From Clostridium thermarum (GTDB lineage Bacteria; Bacillota; Clostridia; Clostridiales; Clostridiaceae): a stretch of 64,000 nucleotides of DNA. The notes under the pieces were generated by a model that was not told the DNA's origin, did no database searches, and saw only the letters and a list, made by a program, of their open reading frames with translations. Position numbers and translations under genes: made by a program. Positions 9,011 to 18,002 of the stretch are shown here, piece after piece; within the stretch, counting starts at the first letter, position 1, and each line of letters begins with the position of its first letter. The stretch is taken from contig NZ_CP040924.1 in assembly GCF_006351925.1 (NCBI RefSeq), forward strand, positions 862,501 through 926,500, given 5' to 3'.

Positions 9011-10036
9011 TTATTCTTCTTCTGAAGACAGATTTATCCCATTGAAATTAATAGTAACAGATAACTTATTGTCCTCTATGTATTGCTTAGTCTTTTCAAT
9101 ATTAGGATAATCAGCAGTACCACCGGATATGTAGATAACAGTGGTGCTTTTTTCATCTATATAGTTCTGTGAAACGGCAGCTTCTAATAAAGAGGAAAGT
9201 ACTGAGTCAAGAGATCTGTTAAAGGTTTTAATGCCTTTATTTAGGTCATAACTAGTTGGATTAAGAGCGGTTGAAGTAATCACTTTATCCCATTTATTTG
9301 TCTCAATGGTCATAGATAGCTTTCCTTGAATTACAACGGTTCTACCTTTGAGATTATAAAGATAGAAGGAAGTAATCAGGGTCAAAGTCAGTACAGCAAT
9401 AAAAATCCTTGCGGTGACTTTGAAATAGTCTCGCTCTTTTGTTATTTGTCCTGAACATAACTCCCCCATTGAAGTATCACCATTATTTTTAATGAAGGCA
9501 AAAGTACCACATGAGGTCAATATGTAACACCCATTAGCTTTAACCTTTAATACTAAGCCTGCCAAAGTATCACTAGAGGTATCTTTCTCTTCAGGATTAG
9601 TATCGGTGATTTTTTTTTCTCTTGTAAAGGGTTCAATAGCTTTGATATTCATAAAAGAATAGATATGGCTATAGTTATTATGAATAATTATAAAATAGGC
9701 CATTAAGTAATTTGACCATCTTTCAAAAAACTTCTGAGGCTTCCCGCTTATTGAACTGAGATTTTTATAAGGGAGCAATCTGTGCACTTTTATCCAATTA
9801 GCAAAACGTTCATTTTCACTGCAAATTATTGCAAGGTTCAGTAATTCATCTTTTATTACTGGCCGTGGGGTTTCCTTGGCCAGATTTTTTAATGATACAT
9901 TATATATATACAGTTCTTTAATAAACAATGAAAGTTCTTTCTTGTACAATGATAATTTTGTAACATCATAGAGCACAGCTTTATTATCATGTACAAACTT
10001 ATACCTGCTCTTCTGCATGATATACTTTATGTCCAC
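9011..10036 (-). CDS. SigI C-terminal region fused to RsgI-like anti-sigma membrane protein
   Basis: From the GTG at 10036 (GGGGGG upstream; an ATG at 10051 has no ribosome binding site), residues about 28-133 align with the linker and C-terminal domain of the neighbouring SigI: DELLNLAIICSENERF against NSLLNLAAACSSNESI, and RLLPYKNLSSISGK then YSFMNIKA against KLLPIKEICLFTGA then KSYLNIKA. Residues about 158-198 resemble the RsgI N-terminal anti-sigma domain. A transmembrane helix (about 209-228) and an extracytoplasmic domain follow, the latter sharing NKWDKV and NYIDEKST-like blocks with rsgI. The sigma region 2 is absent. It may be an inert relic, an anti-sigma variant, or a regulator that competes with SigI; the function is unknown. 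Confidence 0.85.
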   Translation of the reverse strand: MDIKYIMQKSRYKFVHDNKAVLYDVTKLSLYKKELSLFIKELYIYNVSLKNLAKETPRPVIKDELLNLAIICSENERFANWIKVHRLLPYKNLSSISGKPQKFFERWSNYLMAYFIIIHNNYSHIYSFMNIKAIEPFTREKKITDTNPEEKDTSSDTLAGLVLKVKANGCYILTSCGTFAFIKNNGDTSMGELCSGQITKERDYFKVTARIFIAVLTLTLITSFYLYNLKGRTVVIQGKLSMTIETNKWDKVITSTALNPTSYDLNKGIKTFNRSLDSVLSSLLEAAVSQNYIDEKSTTVIYISGGTADYPNIEKTKQYIEDNKLSVTINFNGINLSSEEE

Positions 10037-10092
10037 ACTACTACCCCCCATAAGAAGATAAGCTAATACTATTTTATCATTAGAACGAAATT

Positions 10093-10130
10093 AAAGAAAC
10101 CCTATACTATAAAAGCCATAGGATTTCTTT
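10093..10130 (-). terminator. Terminator after rsgI
   Basis: On the minus strand AAAGAAATCCTAT pairs with ATAGGGTTTCTTT and is followed by AATTT. It suggests that the hybrid gene downstream is at least partly transcribed on its own; TTTCTT and TAAAAT, 17 bases apart, lie just beyond it. Confidence 0.6.
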
Positions 10131-10137
10131 ACACTTA

Positions 10138-11043
10138 TTATTCCTTATTAGATTTATTTTTAGTATTGATTATCTTGGAGTTGGACTTATAATTTTTGTT
10201 AAAAGATTTTTTATTATTGGATATATTTGGGTTGTCTTCCTTTTTCTTCTCATCCTCATTCTTTTTCTCATTACCAGTGTTGACTTTATTTTCTTTGGTA
10301 TCTTTTATTTTATCATCTATATTATTATTGTCCTTATTTTTATCCTTGTCTTCCTTATCCTTTAATTTATCCCTATCTTTAATTTTGTCCTCTTCAACTT
10401 TGGACTTATTTTTGCTACTATTGTCTGATGAAGACTTGCTGCTATTTATATTTTGATCTTTTTCAGGCTGCTGTTGAGCCTCCGTAGACTGAGAGGTTTT
10501 ATCATTAGCTATAATTTGAAAGTTAATCTTTTCTTCCTTCAGGGCTTCTTTGAAATGCTCCAGTGATGAATCGGAAACCGTCCTACCTTCTATAGTAATT
10601 TTTACAATATTGTCGCTTGTAGAAGCTTCATCGATAAATTTATCTTCTTTAGCTTCAGTAACAAGGGCTTCCAGGCCGCCATCTATGTTCATATTTGTGA
10701 CCTTTACTGAGTTTAGGAGTTTTTTTCCATCTTCATTTATAGGTTCTGCCTTTACAATTCGGTCCCACATATTTACATGCAGCTTTACGGAAGGATTAAT
10801 TTCAACGGTTACGGCATAAGCCGGCATATAGTAACTATAGAGTCCTCCGGAGAAGAGGATAAATGCCATAGAAGCGGCTATTAGTGGCATTTTCAGCCTT
10901 GGTGCAGCATATAGCTCACCGGTGTAGATTTCACCAATGGAAGGAGAAGTACCTTTGTATTTTACCTTTACAAACTCACCTGAAGGGGCTAGAAGGCAGA
11001 CATATCTATTTTTAATTTGTGTAACAATTCCTGACTTTTTCAT
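10138..11043 (-). CDS. rsgI: Anti-sigma-I factor RsgI family protein
   Basis: Membrane anti-sigma factor that holds SigI until an outside signal arrives. Residues 1-48 form the RsgI N-terminal domain (GIVTQIKNRYVCLLAPSGEF), about 52-72 a transmembrane helix, and about 75-180 the RsgI-type extracytoplasmic domain (VTVEINPSVKLHVNMWDRIV). From about 187 to the end the protein is a low-complexity Lys/Asn/Asp/Glu/Ser tail of some 115 residues, with no carbohydrate-binding module such as cellulosome RsgIs carry. The ATG at 11043 lies one base after the sigI stop, with AGGTGAA inside the sigI end, so translation is probably coupled. The tail may be wall-embedded; the signal sensed is unknown. Confidence 0.9.
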   Translation of the reverse strand: MKKSGIVTQIKNRYVCLLAPSGEFVKVKYKGTSPSIGEIYTGELYAAPRLKMPLIAASMAFILFSGGLYSYYMPAYAVTVEINPSVKLHVNMWDRIVKAEPINEDGKKLLNSVKVTNMNIDGGLEALVTEAKEDKFIDEASTSDNIVKITIEGRTVSDSSLEHFKEALKEEKINFQIIANDKTSQSTEAQQQPEKDQNINSSKSSSDNSSKNKSKVEEDKIKDRDKLKDKEDKDKNKDNNNIDDKIKDTKENKVNTGNEKKNEDEKKKEDNPNISNNKKSFNKNYKSNSKIINTKNKSNKE

Positions 11044-11044
11044 A

Positions 11045-11719
11045 CTATTCACCTGCTTTTATATTTAAATAAGATTTGATGTAGGGATATTCGTCACTAG
11101 ACAGAATAAGTATTAATGCTAGCAGATATCTTCTCCATTTCTCCAGAGTCTTTTTTTTGGCGCCGGTAAAAAGACAAATTTCTTTGATGGGGAGAAGTTT
11201 TTTAGTTTTGATAGTTTGAAGAATACTTTCATTGCTGCTGCAGGCTGCGGCAAGGTTTAGTAAAGAATTCCTGGTATCAGTATGACTGGGAGAGCAATCA
11301 GCTAGAACATTGAAATCTAAACCATACTTTGATAATTCTTTAGAAAATAGGGCTATCTCTTCTGCCCTGCGGGAATTTTCCACCTCTAAGGTAAACTGAT
11401 CCATGGACAACTTGCTATCTATATAATCGCCGATGGATTCAGCATCGTCAAAAGATAGCAAGGGATTCTGACCATTTTTTCTAAAGTAATCAATTAAAGC
11501 ATTTCTGATAATAACTCTGCAATAAGCAAAGAAATCACCTTTTGAGTCCTCGTATGTATCACAAGCTTTATTAAAGGCAATAAGTGCGATACTGAGCTCA
11601 TCATCATTCTGCCAGCTGATACTTCTCTTGCATACATTATAGGTAGTTTTATATATAAAGTCTCTATTTGATTCAATAAATGCATCTCTGTTAGTCAGAT
11701 TAATATATTTAGTATTCAC
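11045..11719 (-). CDS. sigI: RNA polymerase sigma factor SigI
   Basis: Alternative sigma-70-family factor of the SigI group (heat, envelope or polysaccharide signals in other Firmicutes). The region 2-like part spans about residues 8-85 (RDAFIESNRDFIYKTTYNVC, then FFAYCRVIIRNALIDYFRK). The SigI-specific C-terminal domain includes SLLNLAAACSSNESI, KLLPIKEICLFTGAKKKTLE and SYLNIKAGE. The start is GTG 11719 behind AGAGGTGA; about 224 residues is slightly shorter than B. subtilis SigI. It is followed immediately by rsgI, the standard arrangement. A likely self-controlled promoter lies just upstream at 11743-11772. Confidence 0.93.
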   Translation of the reverse strand: MNTKYINLTNRDAFIESNRDFIYKTTYNVCKRSISWQNDDELSIALIAFNKACDTYEDSKGDFFAYCRVIIRNALIDYFRKNGQNPLLSFDDAESIGDYIDSKLSMDQFTLEVENSRRAEEIALFSKELSKYGLDFNVLADCSPSHTDTRNSLLNLAAACSSNESILQTIKTKKLLPIKEICLFTGAKKKTLEKWRRYLLALILILSSDEYPYIKSYLNIKAGE

Positions 11720-11742
11720 GAAGAGTCACCTCTTATCAGTTA

Positions 11743-11772
11743 ATACGTATTATATTAACAATTTGAGAGGGG
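11743..11772 (-). promoter_or_regulatory. Possible SigI-type promoter of sigI
   Basis: On the minus strand CCCCTC (11767-11772) and CGTAT (11743-11747) are separated by 19 bases. SigI promoters described in other species have C-rich -35 and CG-containing -10 elements, so self-control is plausible. Inferred, not proved. Confidence 0.4.
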
Positions 11773-11802
11773 CTTGGTCAAATAAAAATTCTGGAATAAT
11801 GA

Positions 11803-11831
11803 CCTCCCTAAATTTTATTCCTACTCCGTAT
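11803..11831 (+). promoter_or_regulatory. Possible SigI-type promoter of the DUF5667 gene
   Basis: CCTCCC (11803-11808) and CGTAT (11827-11831), 18 bases apart, mirror the elements facing sigI. The 11865 gene starts 34 bases downstream. Confidence 0.4.
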
Positions 11832-11864
11832 ATATAGGTAAAAGAGAAAAAGGAGGAATAGAAA

Positions 11865-13004
11865 ATGAAAAAAGTAACCTTTGCAATATTCACATCTGCT
11901 TTCTTTATCTTATCAAACTTAGGAGTGAGAGTACATGCTGACGAGGTGAACAATTACACAGAGACAGCCGGTGTTACTCCTAATGAGTTTACTTATAGGA
12001 TTGACAGATTTTTTGAAAAGGTAAGTATTACTTTTACTTTTTCTGATAGTGGAAAGATAAAAAAGCTGCTACAATTTGCTAAGGAAAGATTAGCAGAATC
12101 ACTAGTCATGGCAGAACAAAAAGAGGTGGAATTATCCGAAGAAGCACTAGTAGAATACCATGAAACCCTAAGCGATGCACAGGACAAACTTCAAGAAGAA
12201 ATTGGTGAAAATACAGAAGAGGAAAATATAGATAAAAACATTGAAGAAATTGCCGAAGAAGGCAGTGAAGTAAATAATGATACTCAAACAGAGATAGATG
12301 AGGTTCATCAGGTAATTGAAGAGGTTCAAGAGGAAACTGAGAAACAATTAGAGGAAGTCGAGCAACAACTACCTGAAGAATCGCTAGATATAATAGGAGA
12401 AATAAAGGCTCTTCAAGCTGTCAGAAAAGAAGCTTTACGAGCAATGGTTGATGCAAGACATGAACTCAATGGAGCAAGGCAAGCATATAATGCTTCAAGA
12501 GTAGCCTTAAATAAGGCAGAAAAATCAGGGGATGAGGAAAAGATAAAAAAGGCAGAAGAGATATTAAGGGCTGCGGAGGAAACCTATAACACAGAAAGGA
12601 CAGAGTATAAAACTGCTTTTCAGGAAAAACAGACAACCATTAAGGAAACAAATGAAGCAAGAAAAGCTCTGATTAAGCTGATAGGGGAAGAAAAGGTTGA
12701 GGATAAAGTTATAGCTGATAGCAAAATTACTGAAGTAGAAAAAACTAACGTAGTTAAGGACGTATCAGATGCTAAAGAAACTAAAGCTGATCAAGAACCT
12801 GCAGCAGAATCCGTTAATCAGGCTGAACCAGTAAAAACAGAAACTATTAACAATGTAGATAAGGAAAATGATAAAAAAGCAAAGGAAGTAAATACTAATA
12901 AAGCAAAGGAAGTAAATACTAATAAAGAAATAAATAAAAACATAAAGCCAAATAATCAAGCAAAATCTAAAGTACTCAAAAATCAAGAGAAAAATAAAAA
13001 ATAA
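11865..13004 (+). CDS. Secreted DUF5667 coiled-coil protein
   Basis: Exported protein of 379 residues. A signal peptide covers about 1-25 (ends VHADE). Residues about 38-115 match DUF5667 (TPNEFTYRIDRFFEKVSITF, then ERLAESLVMAE). The rest is highly charged, Glu/Lys-rich and helical, with coiled coil predicted by eye around 125-165 and 185-265. The tail is a low-complexity Lys/Asn stretch that includes a perfect 24-bp tandem duplication (12876-12899 and 12900-12923; AKEVNTNK twice). It has no LPXTG motif. It lies divergent from sigI and shares a promoter-like element with it, so it may be a SigI target acting at the wall. GGAGG precedes the ATG. Function unknown. Confidence 0.82.
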   Translation: MKKVTFAIFTSAFFILSNLGVRVHADEVNNYTETAGVTPNEFTYRIDRFFEKVSITFTFSDSGKIKKLLQFAKERLAESLVMAEQKEVELSEEALVEYHETLSDAQDKLQEEIGENTEEENIDKNIEEIAEEGSEVNNDTQTEIDEVHQVIEEVQEETEKQLEEVEQQLPEESLDIIGEIKALQAVRKEALRAMVDARHELNGARQAYNASRVALNKAEKSGDEEKIKKAEEILRAAEETYNTERTEYKTAFQEKQTTIKETNEARKALIKLIGEEKVEDKVIADSKITEVEKTNVVKDVSDAKETKADQEPAAESVNQAEPVKTETINNVDKENDKKAKEVNTNKAKEVNTNKEINKNIKPNNQAKSKVLKNQEKNKK

Positions 13005-13020
13005 TAAGAAATAAATGAAA

Positions 13021-13045
13021 GGCACTGATGGTTTCAGTGCTTTTT
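13021..13045 (+). terminator. Hairpin terminator
   Basis: GCACTGA pairs with TCAGTGC, followed by TTTTTC. It closes the DUF5667 gene. Confidence 0.8.
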
Positions 13046-13136
13046 CTTTTCCAAATGGATTCCTTACAGGTACATAAGCATAATATATATTATAGCCGAC
13101 GAAGGACCGACATGATTCTTTTTAGGGGGAATGCAT

Positions 13137-14051
13137 ATGAAGGCAGATGCTGTTTTTGAAGGCGGAGGGGTAAAAGGAATAGCACTGGCAGGGGCAGTAA
13201 CTGCCCTGGAAGAAGCCGGTTACCAGTGGAACCACCTGGCAGGCACATCAGCAGGAGCAATTGCTGCAGCCTTGTTAGCTGCAGGTTATACTGGGAAGGA
13301 ATTATCAGAAATACTAATGAAGGTCAACTATGTAAAATTGCTTAAGGGTTGTAATGGGGATATGTTTTTGATTACAATGATAGCCAAGCTGTTAATGTAC
13401 AAGGGAATCTATTCCACCAATAATATAGAAACCTGGATTGGGAAGCTTCTCAAGGCAAAAGGAAAAGAAAAGTTTAAGGATATAATTGAGAAGGGAGAGA
13501 GTAAGCTAAAAATAATTGCAACAGATGTAACCAACAGGAGGATGCTTATTTTGCCGGATGATTTGGCGTTATTTGGAATAGACCCTTTGGAATTCAGCAT
13601 TGCAAAGGCTGTCAGCATGAGCATTGCTATACCCTTCTTCTTTACACCGGCAAAAATAATAAAGAATAATCAGGTCAACCTCATGGTTGACGGTGGACTG
13701 GTAAGCAATTTTCCTGTTTGGATTTTTGACGTTCAGGGCAAGCCACGGTGGCCAACTTTTGGCTTCAGGCTGTGGGAGAATTCAAAAAGTAGACACGCCA
13801 TGGGCAAAAAAGACATCATTTCCTATGCCTTAGATGTGATGGGGGCTATGTTAGATAAAAATGAGGAAATTTATTTGAAGGATAAGGATCAGGTAAGAAC
13901 AATGAATATACCAACCCTTGGAATAGGGACCTTGCAATTTGATATTTCTAAAGAACAAACAAGGAAGCTGTACGAATCTGGTTATATTACAGCAAAGAAA
14001 TTCTTACAACAGTGGGATTTTGAAGACTATATAAAGAGGTATAGGAGATAA
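13137..14051 (+). CDS. Patatin-like phospholipase
   Basis: Cytoplasmic or membrane-associated lipid acyl hydrolase with a Ser-Asp dyad. The oxyanion loop is EGGGVKGIAL near residue 8, the nucleophile serine is in GTSAG near residue 40, and the catalytic aspartate is in DGGLVSNFP near residue 185. At 304 residues it is a single-domain bacterial patatin. The second of two ATGs (13137) is chosen because GGGGGA is the proper distance from it and directly abuts the first (13131). It is bounded by terminators on both sides, so it is probably monocistronic. The lipid substrate is unknown. Confidence 0.92.
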   Translation: MKADAVFEGGGVKGIALAGAVTALEEAGYQWNHLAGTSAGAIAAALLAAGYTGKELSEILMKVNYVKLLKGCNGDMFLITMIAKLLMYKGIYSTNNIETWIGKLLKAKGKEKFKDIIEKGESKLKIIATDVTNRRMLILPDDLALFGIDPLEFSIAKAVSMSIAIPFFFTPAKIIKNNQVNLMVDGGLVSNFPVWIFDVQGKPRWPTFGFRLWENSKSRHAMGKKDIISYALDVMGAMLDKNEEIYLKDKDQVRTMNIPTLGIGTLQFDISKEQTRKLYESGYITAKKFLQQWDFEDYIKRYRR

Positions 14052-14121
14052 TGTGACTGCATTTGATTTCAGCCATATGGGATTAAAGGGTAAAAAAACA
14101 CTGGATTTATTCAAAATACTG

Positions 14122-14162
14122 AAGACACAGTAGAAATTCACAAAGTCTTCTGTGTCTTTAGT
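14122..14162 (+). terminator. Hairpin terminator
   Basis: AAGACACAG and CTGTGTCTT pair around 19 bases; a TTAGT tail follows. It lies between the convergent patatin and Rrf2 genes. Confidence 0.6.
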
Positions 14163-14210
14163 ATAGTCATTAAAATCTGTGTTTAGGTCAAAGCAAATAA
14201 TAAAGCTGAA

Positions 14211-14657
14211 TCAGATTATAAAATCGAATGTAAACTCGGCATTTAATTTTTTATACTGTTCTACTAGGTCTTCCAGTGTTATTGAATCTACTACAGCATT
14301 AATGCTTTTATTTACTTCCTGCCATACAGCTATTTTTATACAGTCCTCAATATTCTTCTCGAAACCTGGTTCATCATTGTCGTCACCGGTGATGCTTAAC
14401 TCACCTTCCAAGGCTCGAAGAACCTCACCTACAGTTATTTTTGAGGCAGGCTTGGAAAGAGCATAGCCGCCTTGTGATCCTCTTACACTTTTAACTAGGT
14501 CTGCCTTCCTCAGAGTAGAAAATACCTGCTCAAGATAATTCTCAGATATATTTTGTCTTTCAGCAATTTGCTTAAGTGGTATAAAATCGCCATTGGAATT
14601 CAATGCTATATCTACCATAGACCTCAGGCCGTATCTACCTTTAGTGGATAACTTCAT
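14211..14657 (-). CDS. Rrf2 family transcriptional regulator
   Basis: DNA-binding winged-helix regulator of 148 residues. The Rrf2 signature is complete: MKLSTKGRYGLRSMVDIAL, IAERQNISENYLEQVFSTLRKADLVKSVRGSQ and GGYALSK. The cysteine ligand triad of IscR and NsrR is not present; only one cysteine (EDCIKI) occurs in the C-terminal part, so binding of an iron-sulfur cluster in the usual way is unlikely, and CymR-type or other sensing is possible. GAAGGTGAT precedes the ATG. It is divergent from a decayed GH3 gene. The window also contains cysK, nifS and metA, but regulation of these is only a guess. Confidence 0.92.
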   Translation of the reverse strand: MKLSTKGRYGLRSMVDIALNSNGDFIPLKQIAERQNISENYLEQVFSTLRKADLVKSVRGSQGGYALSKPASKITVGEVLRALEGELSITGDDNDEPGFEKNIEDCIKIAVWQEVNKSINAVVDSITLEDLVEQYKKLNAEFTFDFII

Positions 14658-14751
14658 CTATTAATCACCTTCTTCTATATACAAAAATCAGATTATAAAC
14701 TATTCCTATTTGTTATCTTGATAATACTACATTGTTTTTTTTCAGTCAATA

Positions 14752-15619
14752 CTGATAGATCCGGACCCAATAGAAGAGCAGATCAAAGTGATGACTCTAG
14801 AGGAAAAGATTGGGCAAATGCTTATTGTGGGCTTAGATGGATATAGTTTAGATGAAAGGGCCAAGGAACTGTTGGATAATTACAAGGTTGGAGGCTACAT
14901 TCTTTTTGCTGATAATATTCAAAGTACAAAGCAGTTACTTGACTTATTGAATTCAATAAAAGAGGAGAATTCTAAAAATAAAATTCCCCTATTCCTATCT
15001 GTTGACGAAGAAGGTGGAAGGGTATCCAGGATGCCTAATGAGTTCAAAGACTTTCCCACAAATAAGACTATAGGGAACATTAACAATGAAGAGTTTTCCA
15101 GAAAGATAGGGCAAACCATTGCCGAAGAAATAAGTTCTTTTGGCTTTAAATATGAACTTTGCTCCGGTTCTGGACGTCAACAGTAATCCCCAAAATCCTG
15201 TGATTGGCAACAGATCCTTCAGTTCAGACCCAGAAATAGTAAGCAAACTTGGAGTCCAGACTATGCTGGGCTTACGGATGGGAAATGTAATACCGGTGGT
15301 AAAACATTTTCCGGGCCATGGAGATACTTCAGTGGACTCACATAAAGGGCTACCGGTAGTAAATAACGACCTGGAAAGACTGGAAAGCCTTGAACTAGTT
15401 CCTTTTAAAGAAGCCATAAAAAACAATGCGGAGGCAGTGATGATAGCCCACATACTTTTACCTCAGATAGATAAGGAGAATCCGGCCTCCATGTCAAAGG
15501 CAGTTATAGCTGATTTATTGAGAAATAAGCTTAACTTTGAGGGTGTTGTAATAAGTGATATTGATGTAGAAAAAATAAATAATCAAATAAAGGAGTTGCT
15601 AACAACTTACATGAATTAA
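14752..15619 (+). pseudogene. GH3 beta-N-acetylhexosaminidase (NagZ-like) remnant
   Basis: Family 3 glycoside hydrolase similarity runs through two frames. The first (from an in-frame DPIEEQIKVMTLEEKIGQM region to about 15145) covers GGYILFADNI and PLFLSVDEEGGRVSRM. After a one-base change in a T run near 15142-15146 the second frame continues with LNMNFAPVLDVNSNPQNPVI, KHFPGHGDTSVDSHKGLP and FEGVVISD. Three lesions are visible: loss of the N-terminal export region and start, the frameshift, and loss of everything beyond VVISD, where IDVEKINNQIKELL follows. The intact family cleaves N-acetylhexosamine from wall fragments. This copy should not give an active enzyme. Confidence 0.88.
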
Positions 15620-15703
15620 AAGGCTAAAACAGGACATAAAAGATAGGGGGAATCTCAAAATCAAAAGAGGCCCTTTATTTTTGTATAGGAAATTATAATT
15701 TTT

Positions 15704-15728
15704 CAGAGCCCGTGAGGGCTCTGTTTTT
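15704..15728 (+). terminator. Hairpin terminator
   Basis: CAGAGCCC GTGA GGGCTCTG then TTTTT, a textbook intrinsic terminator downstream of the GH3 remnant. Confidence 0.85.
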
Positions 15729-15807
15729 CTGCTCTGACGGGCTATGTAAAATAATGTTAGTGAAATTTGGCAGACTTTTTATTAGAATAATTTATTGGGT
15801 GATATTG

Positions 15808-16155
15808 TTGAAAAGTGATATTATAAAGAGAATCTTCAAAGACCACTGACGTGGATTTACAAAACTTTGTGGTCACAAGATAAGAAAGGTTGTTTAACAA
15901 GAGGTAAACAAAATAATGTATTGTGGAGATTTGGATAAAGGTTATATAGAGTTTGAATGTCCGAACTGTGGGGAAACAAGTAAGGAGGGGGTTACGTGCA
16001 AAAGCAGATTTTGTACATCATGTGGTAAGGTTTATGTTGATAATAGAGTTGAAGAGCTTTTAGGAAAGCTTATAAAAACAAAACATAGGCATATGGTTTT
16101 TACTATTCCTGAGCAACTTAGAGTGTACTTTGGGCAGAATAGAAAGCTATTATGA
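15808..16155 (+). pseudogene. IS91-family transposase N-terminal remnant
   Basis: Only the zinc-binding N-terminal region of an IS91-type transposase remains. From TTG 15808 the frame reads MKSDIIKRIFKDH, then a TGA (15847-15849) where the family has Trp, then RGFTKLCGHKIRKVV, a TAA (15895-15897), then QEVNKIMYCGDLDKGYIEF with the zinc finger CPNCGE and CKSRFCTSCGK. It ends at HRHMVFTIPEQLRVYFGQ NRKLL with a stop. The catalytic HUH/Y domain is absent. Dead element. Confidence 0.85.
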
Positions 16156-16219
16156 TTATCCTACAAAAAGCTAGTAATAATTCCCAAGCGTAGCGCCCCA
16201 TGATATAATAGTATTTGGT

Positions 16220-16240
16220 CATTTGACCCGGGGTCAAATG
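16220..16240. repeat. 21-bp perfect palindrome
   Basis: CATTTGACCC G GGGTCAAATG, 43 bases before the IS1182 coding region. It may be part of the element's left end; no matching copy was seen after 17941. Confidence 0.5.
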
Positions 16241-16282
16241 TACCTATAAAAATAATAATATTATCACAAAGGAGATTTTACT

Positions 16283-17941
16283 ATGTTTTGCAGAAATAAC
16301 GTTCAACAAACTTCATTATTAGACCCTATTGCTCAAATGCCAAAATATCTTCAAGATATTCTAAAGAAAAATTGGGCTCAAGCTTTTAGGGCTCAGATTT
16401 TCCCTCTAATAAATGAGGACCGTTTTTCTGTAATTTATAGTTATGATCAAGCTTCAAGACCTAATACTCCTGTTAATGTGATTATAGGCCTTCTTATGAT
16501 AAAAGAAATATTTCAACAGTCTGATGAAGAGCTCATAGGCTCACTTCATTTTGATAAAAGATACCAGTACGCCCTTTGTACAACTAATTATGATAAACAA
16601 CCAGTATCCATCAATACTTTAACCAATTTCAGAAATAGGGTTATTGACTATGAGTAATCTACTGGAATAGACTTAATTAAATTAGAAGTTGAAGCGTTAG
16701 CTGAAGCTTCGGCTATTTTTCTTTGCATTGATAATAAAAAGGTTAGAGTTGATTCGCTTATGGTTAGTTCTTCCTGTAAAAAGCTTAGCCGATTAGAGCT
16801 AATTTACTCTGTTAACAGCAGATTTATTAAGGAGTTAAAGGAAGTAAATGAATCGCTCATTCCTCAAGATTGCCTTGTTTATCTTGAAAAAGGTCATAAA
16901 AACGACACAATATACAGAACTCAGGATTCACAAGCTGATTCTAAGCTTTCAATGCTTCTAAAACATTCCTTGGCTCTACTTGAAGTCTGTTCACAAGCTG
17001 GAGAAACAGTAACTAATTTGGATAGTTATCAGCTTCTTATTAGAATGCTTGGAGATCATACCGATAAAGACTCAAACAATAATATTACTGGGAAAGCAGG
17101 TAAAGATATATCTTCAACAAGTCTTCAAAATCCAACAGATCCTGATGCAACATACAGAAAAAAATATGGTGACAATACTGGTTATGTTGTAAATGTGGTT
17201 GAAGCTTTTAATGATGTTACAGGTGGTATTATCACAAATTAAGATCTAAAACCTAATATCTACAGCGATTCAAGCTTTTCTGATGATGTTATTGAAGCTA
17301 TCGCTTCTAAGAAAAGTGATGAAGATAAAGTACAAGTTATAATCGATGGTGCTTACCATGAACAAGAAAAAGCTGAATCTGCTTTAGAAAAAGGTATCGA
17401 ACTAATACCAGGAGAACTTGTTGGAAGAAAACCATCCACAGATAAATTGCCTTACTCTGATTTTGCTGTGGATAAAGATAAAAATGTAATAAGCAAATGT
17501 CCGAGTGGTAATGAGCCCGTCGAGTCTTATAACAGCTCAAAATCATATAGTGCTAAGTTTAAAAAGTCGGATTGTGAAAAATGTCCCCTTAGAGACCAAT
17601 GCCCGATTAAACAACAAAAGGAGTTTAACATTGTACGTGTTAGCGAAAAAAGATACAATAAAGACCTTCAAAGGGCTAAAATGTCTCTGCCAGAATATAT
17701 AGAACTTACGAATCAGCGAGCAGGTGTTGAGGGTATACCTTCTGTACTTAGAAGAAGGTATAGAATTGACACCATGCCCGTCAGGGGACTTTTGCGCTCA
17801 AAATTATGGGTTGGATTTAAAATCGCAGCCTATAATTTTAAAAAGCTGCTAGCGCAGCTCCTTAAGAAAGGAGAAGTCGCTTTAGCCAATTTGTTTTTTA
17901 CCTTTTTATTAAATTTTTCGGTAACTTCTACTGTAGAATAG
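16283..17941 (+). pseudogene. IS1182-family transposase with two in-frame stops
   Basis: One frame carries a nearly full-length IS1182-type DDE transposase, interrupted by TAA at 16655-16657 and TAA at 17240-17242 but with no frameshift. The N-terminal part has the DUF772-like block SRPNTPVNVIIGLLMIKEIF. The C-terminal part has the cysteine cluster CEKCPLRDQCP and the family end NQRAGVEGIPSVLRRRY then GLLRSKLWVGFKIAAYNFKK. AAAGGAG precedes the ATG. Both stops fit CAA to TAA changes. Nonfunctional unless read through. Confidence 0.9.
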
Positions 17942-18002
17942 CGGAAGTAGAAGTAGTCTTCTCATCCTAACGGATGAAGAATAACTGGTTTTTGTGGTTT
18001 AA

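Noticed and set aside
10196..10456. Leu/Ser-rich open frame on the plus strand
   Set aside because: It is the antisense reading of the low-complexity Lys/Asn/Asp tail of rsgI.
12765..13025. Phe/Ile-rich open frame on the minus strand
   Set aside because: Antisense reading of the low-complexity tail of the DUF5667 gene; no start signal.
15140..15619. Second half of the GH3 remnant as a separate gene
   Set aside because: It starts in the middle of a GH3 domain, has no ribosome binding site and continues the family alignment of the first half.
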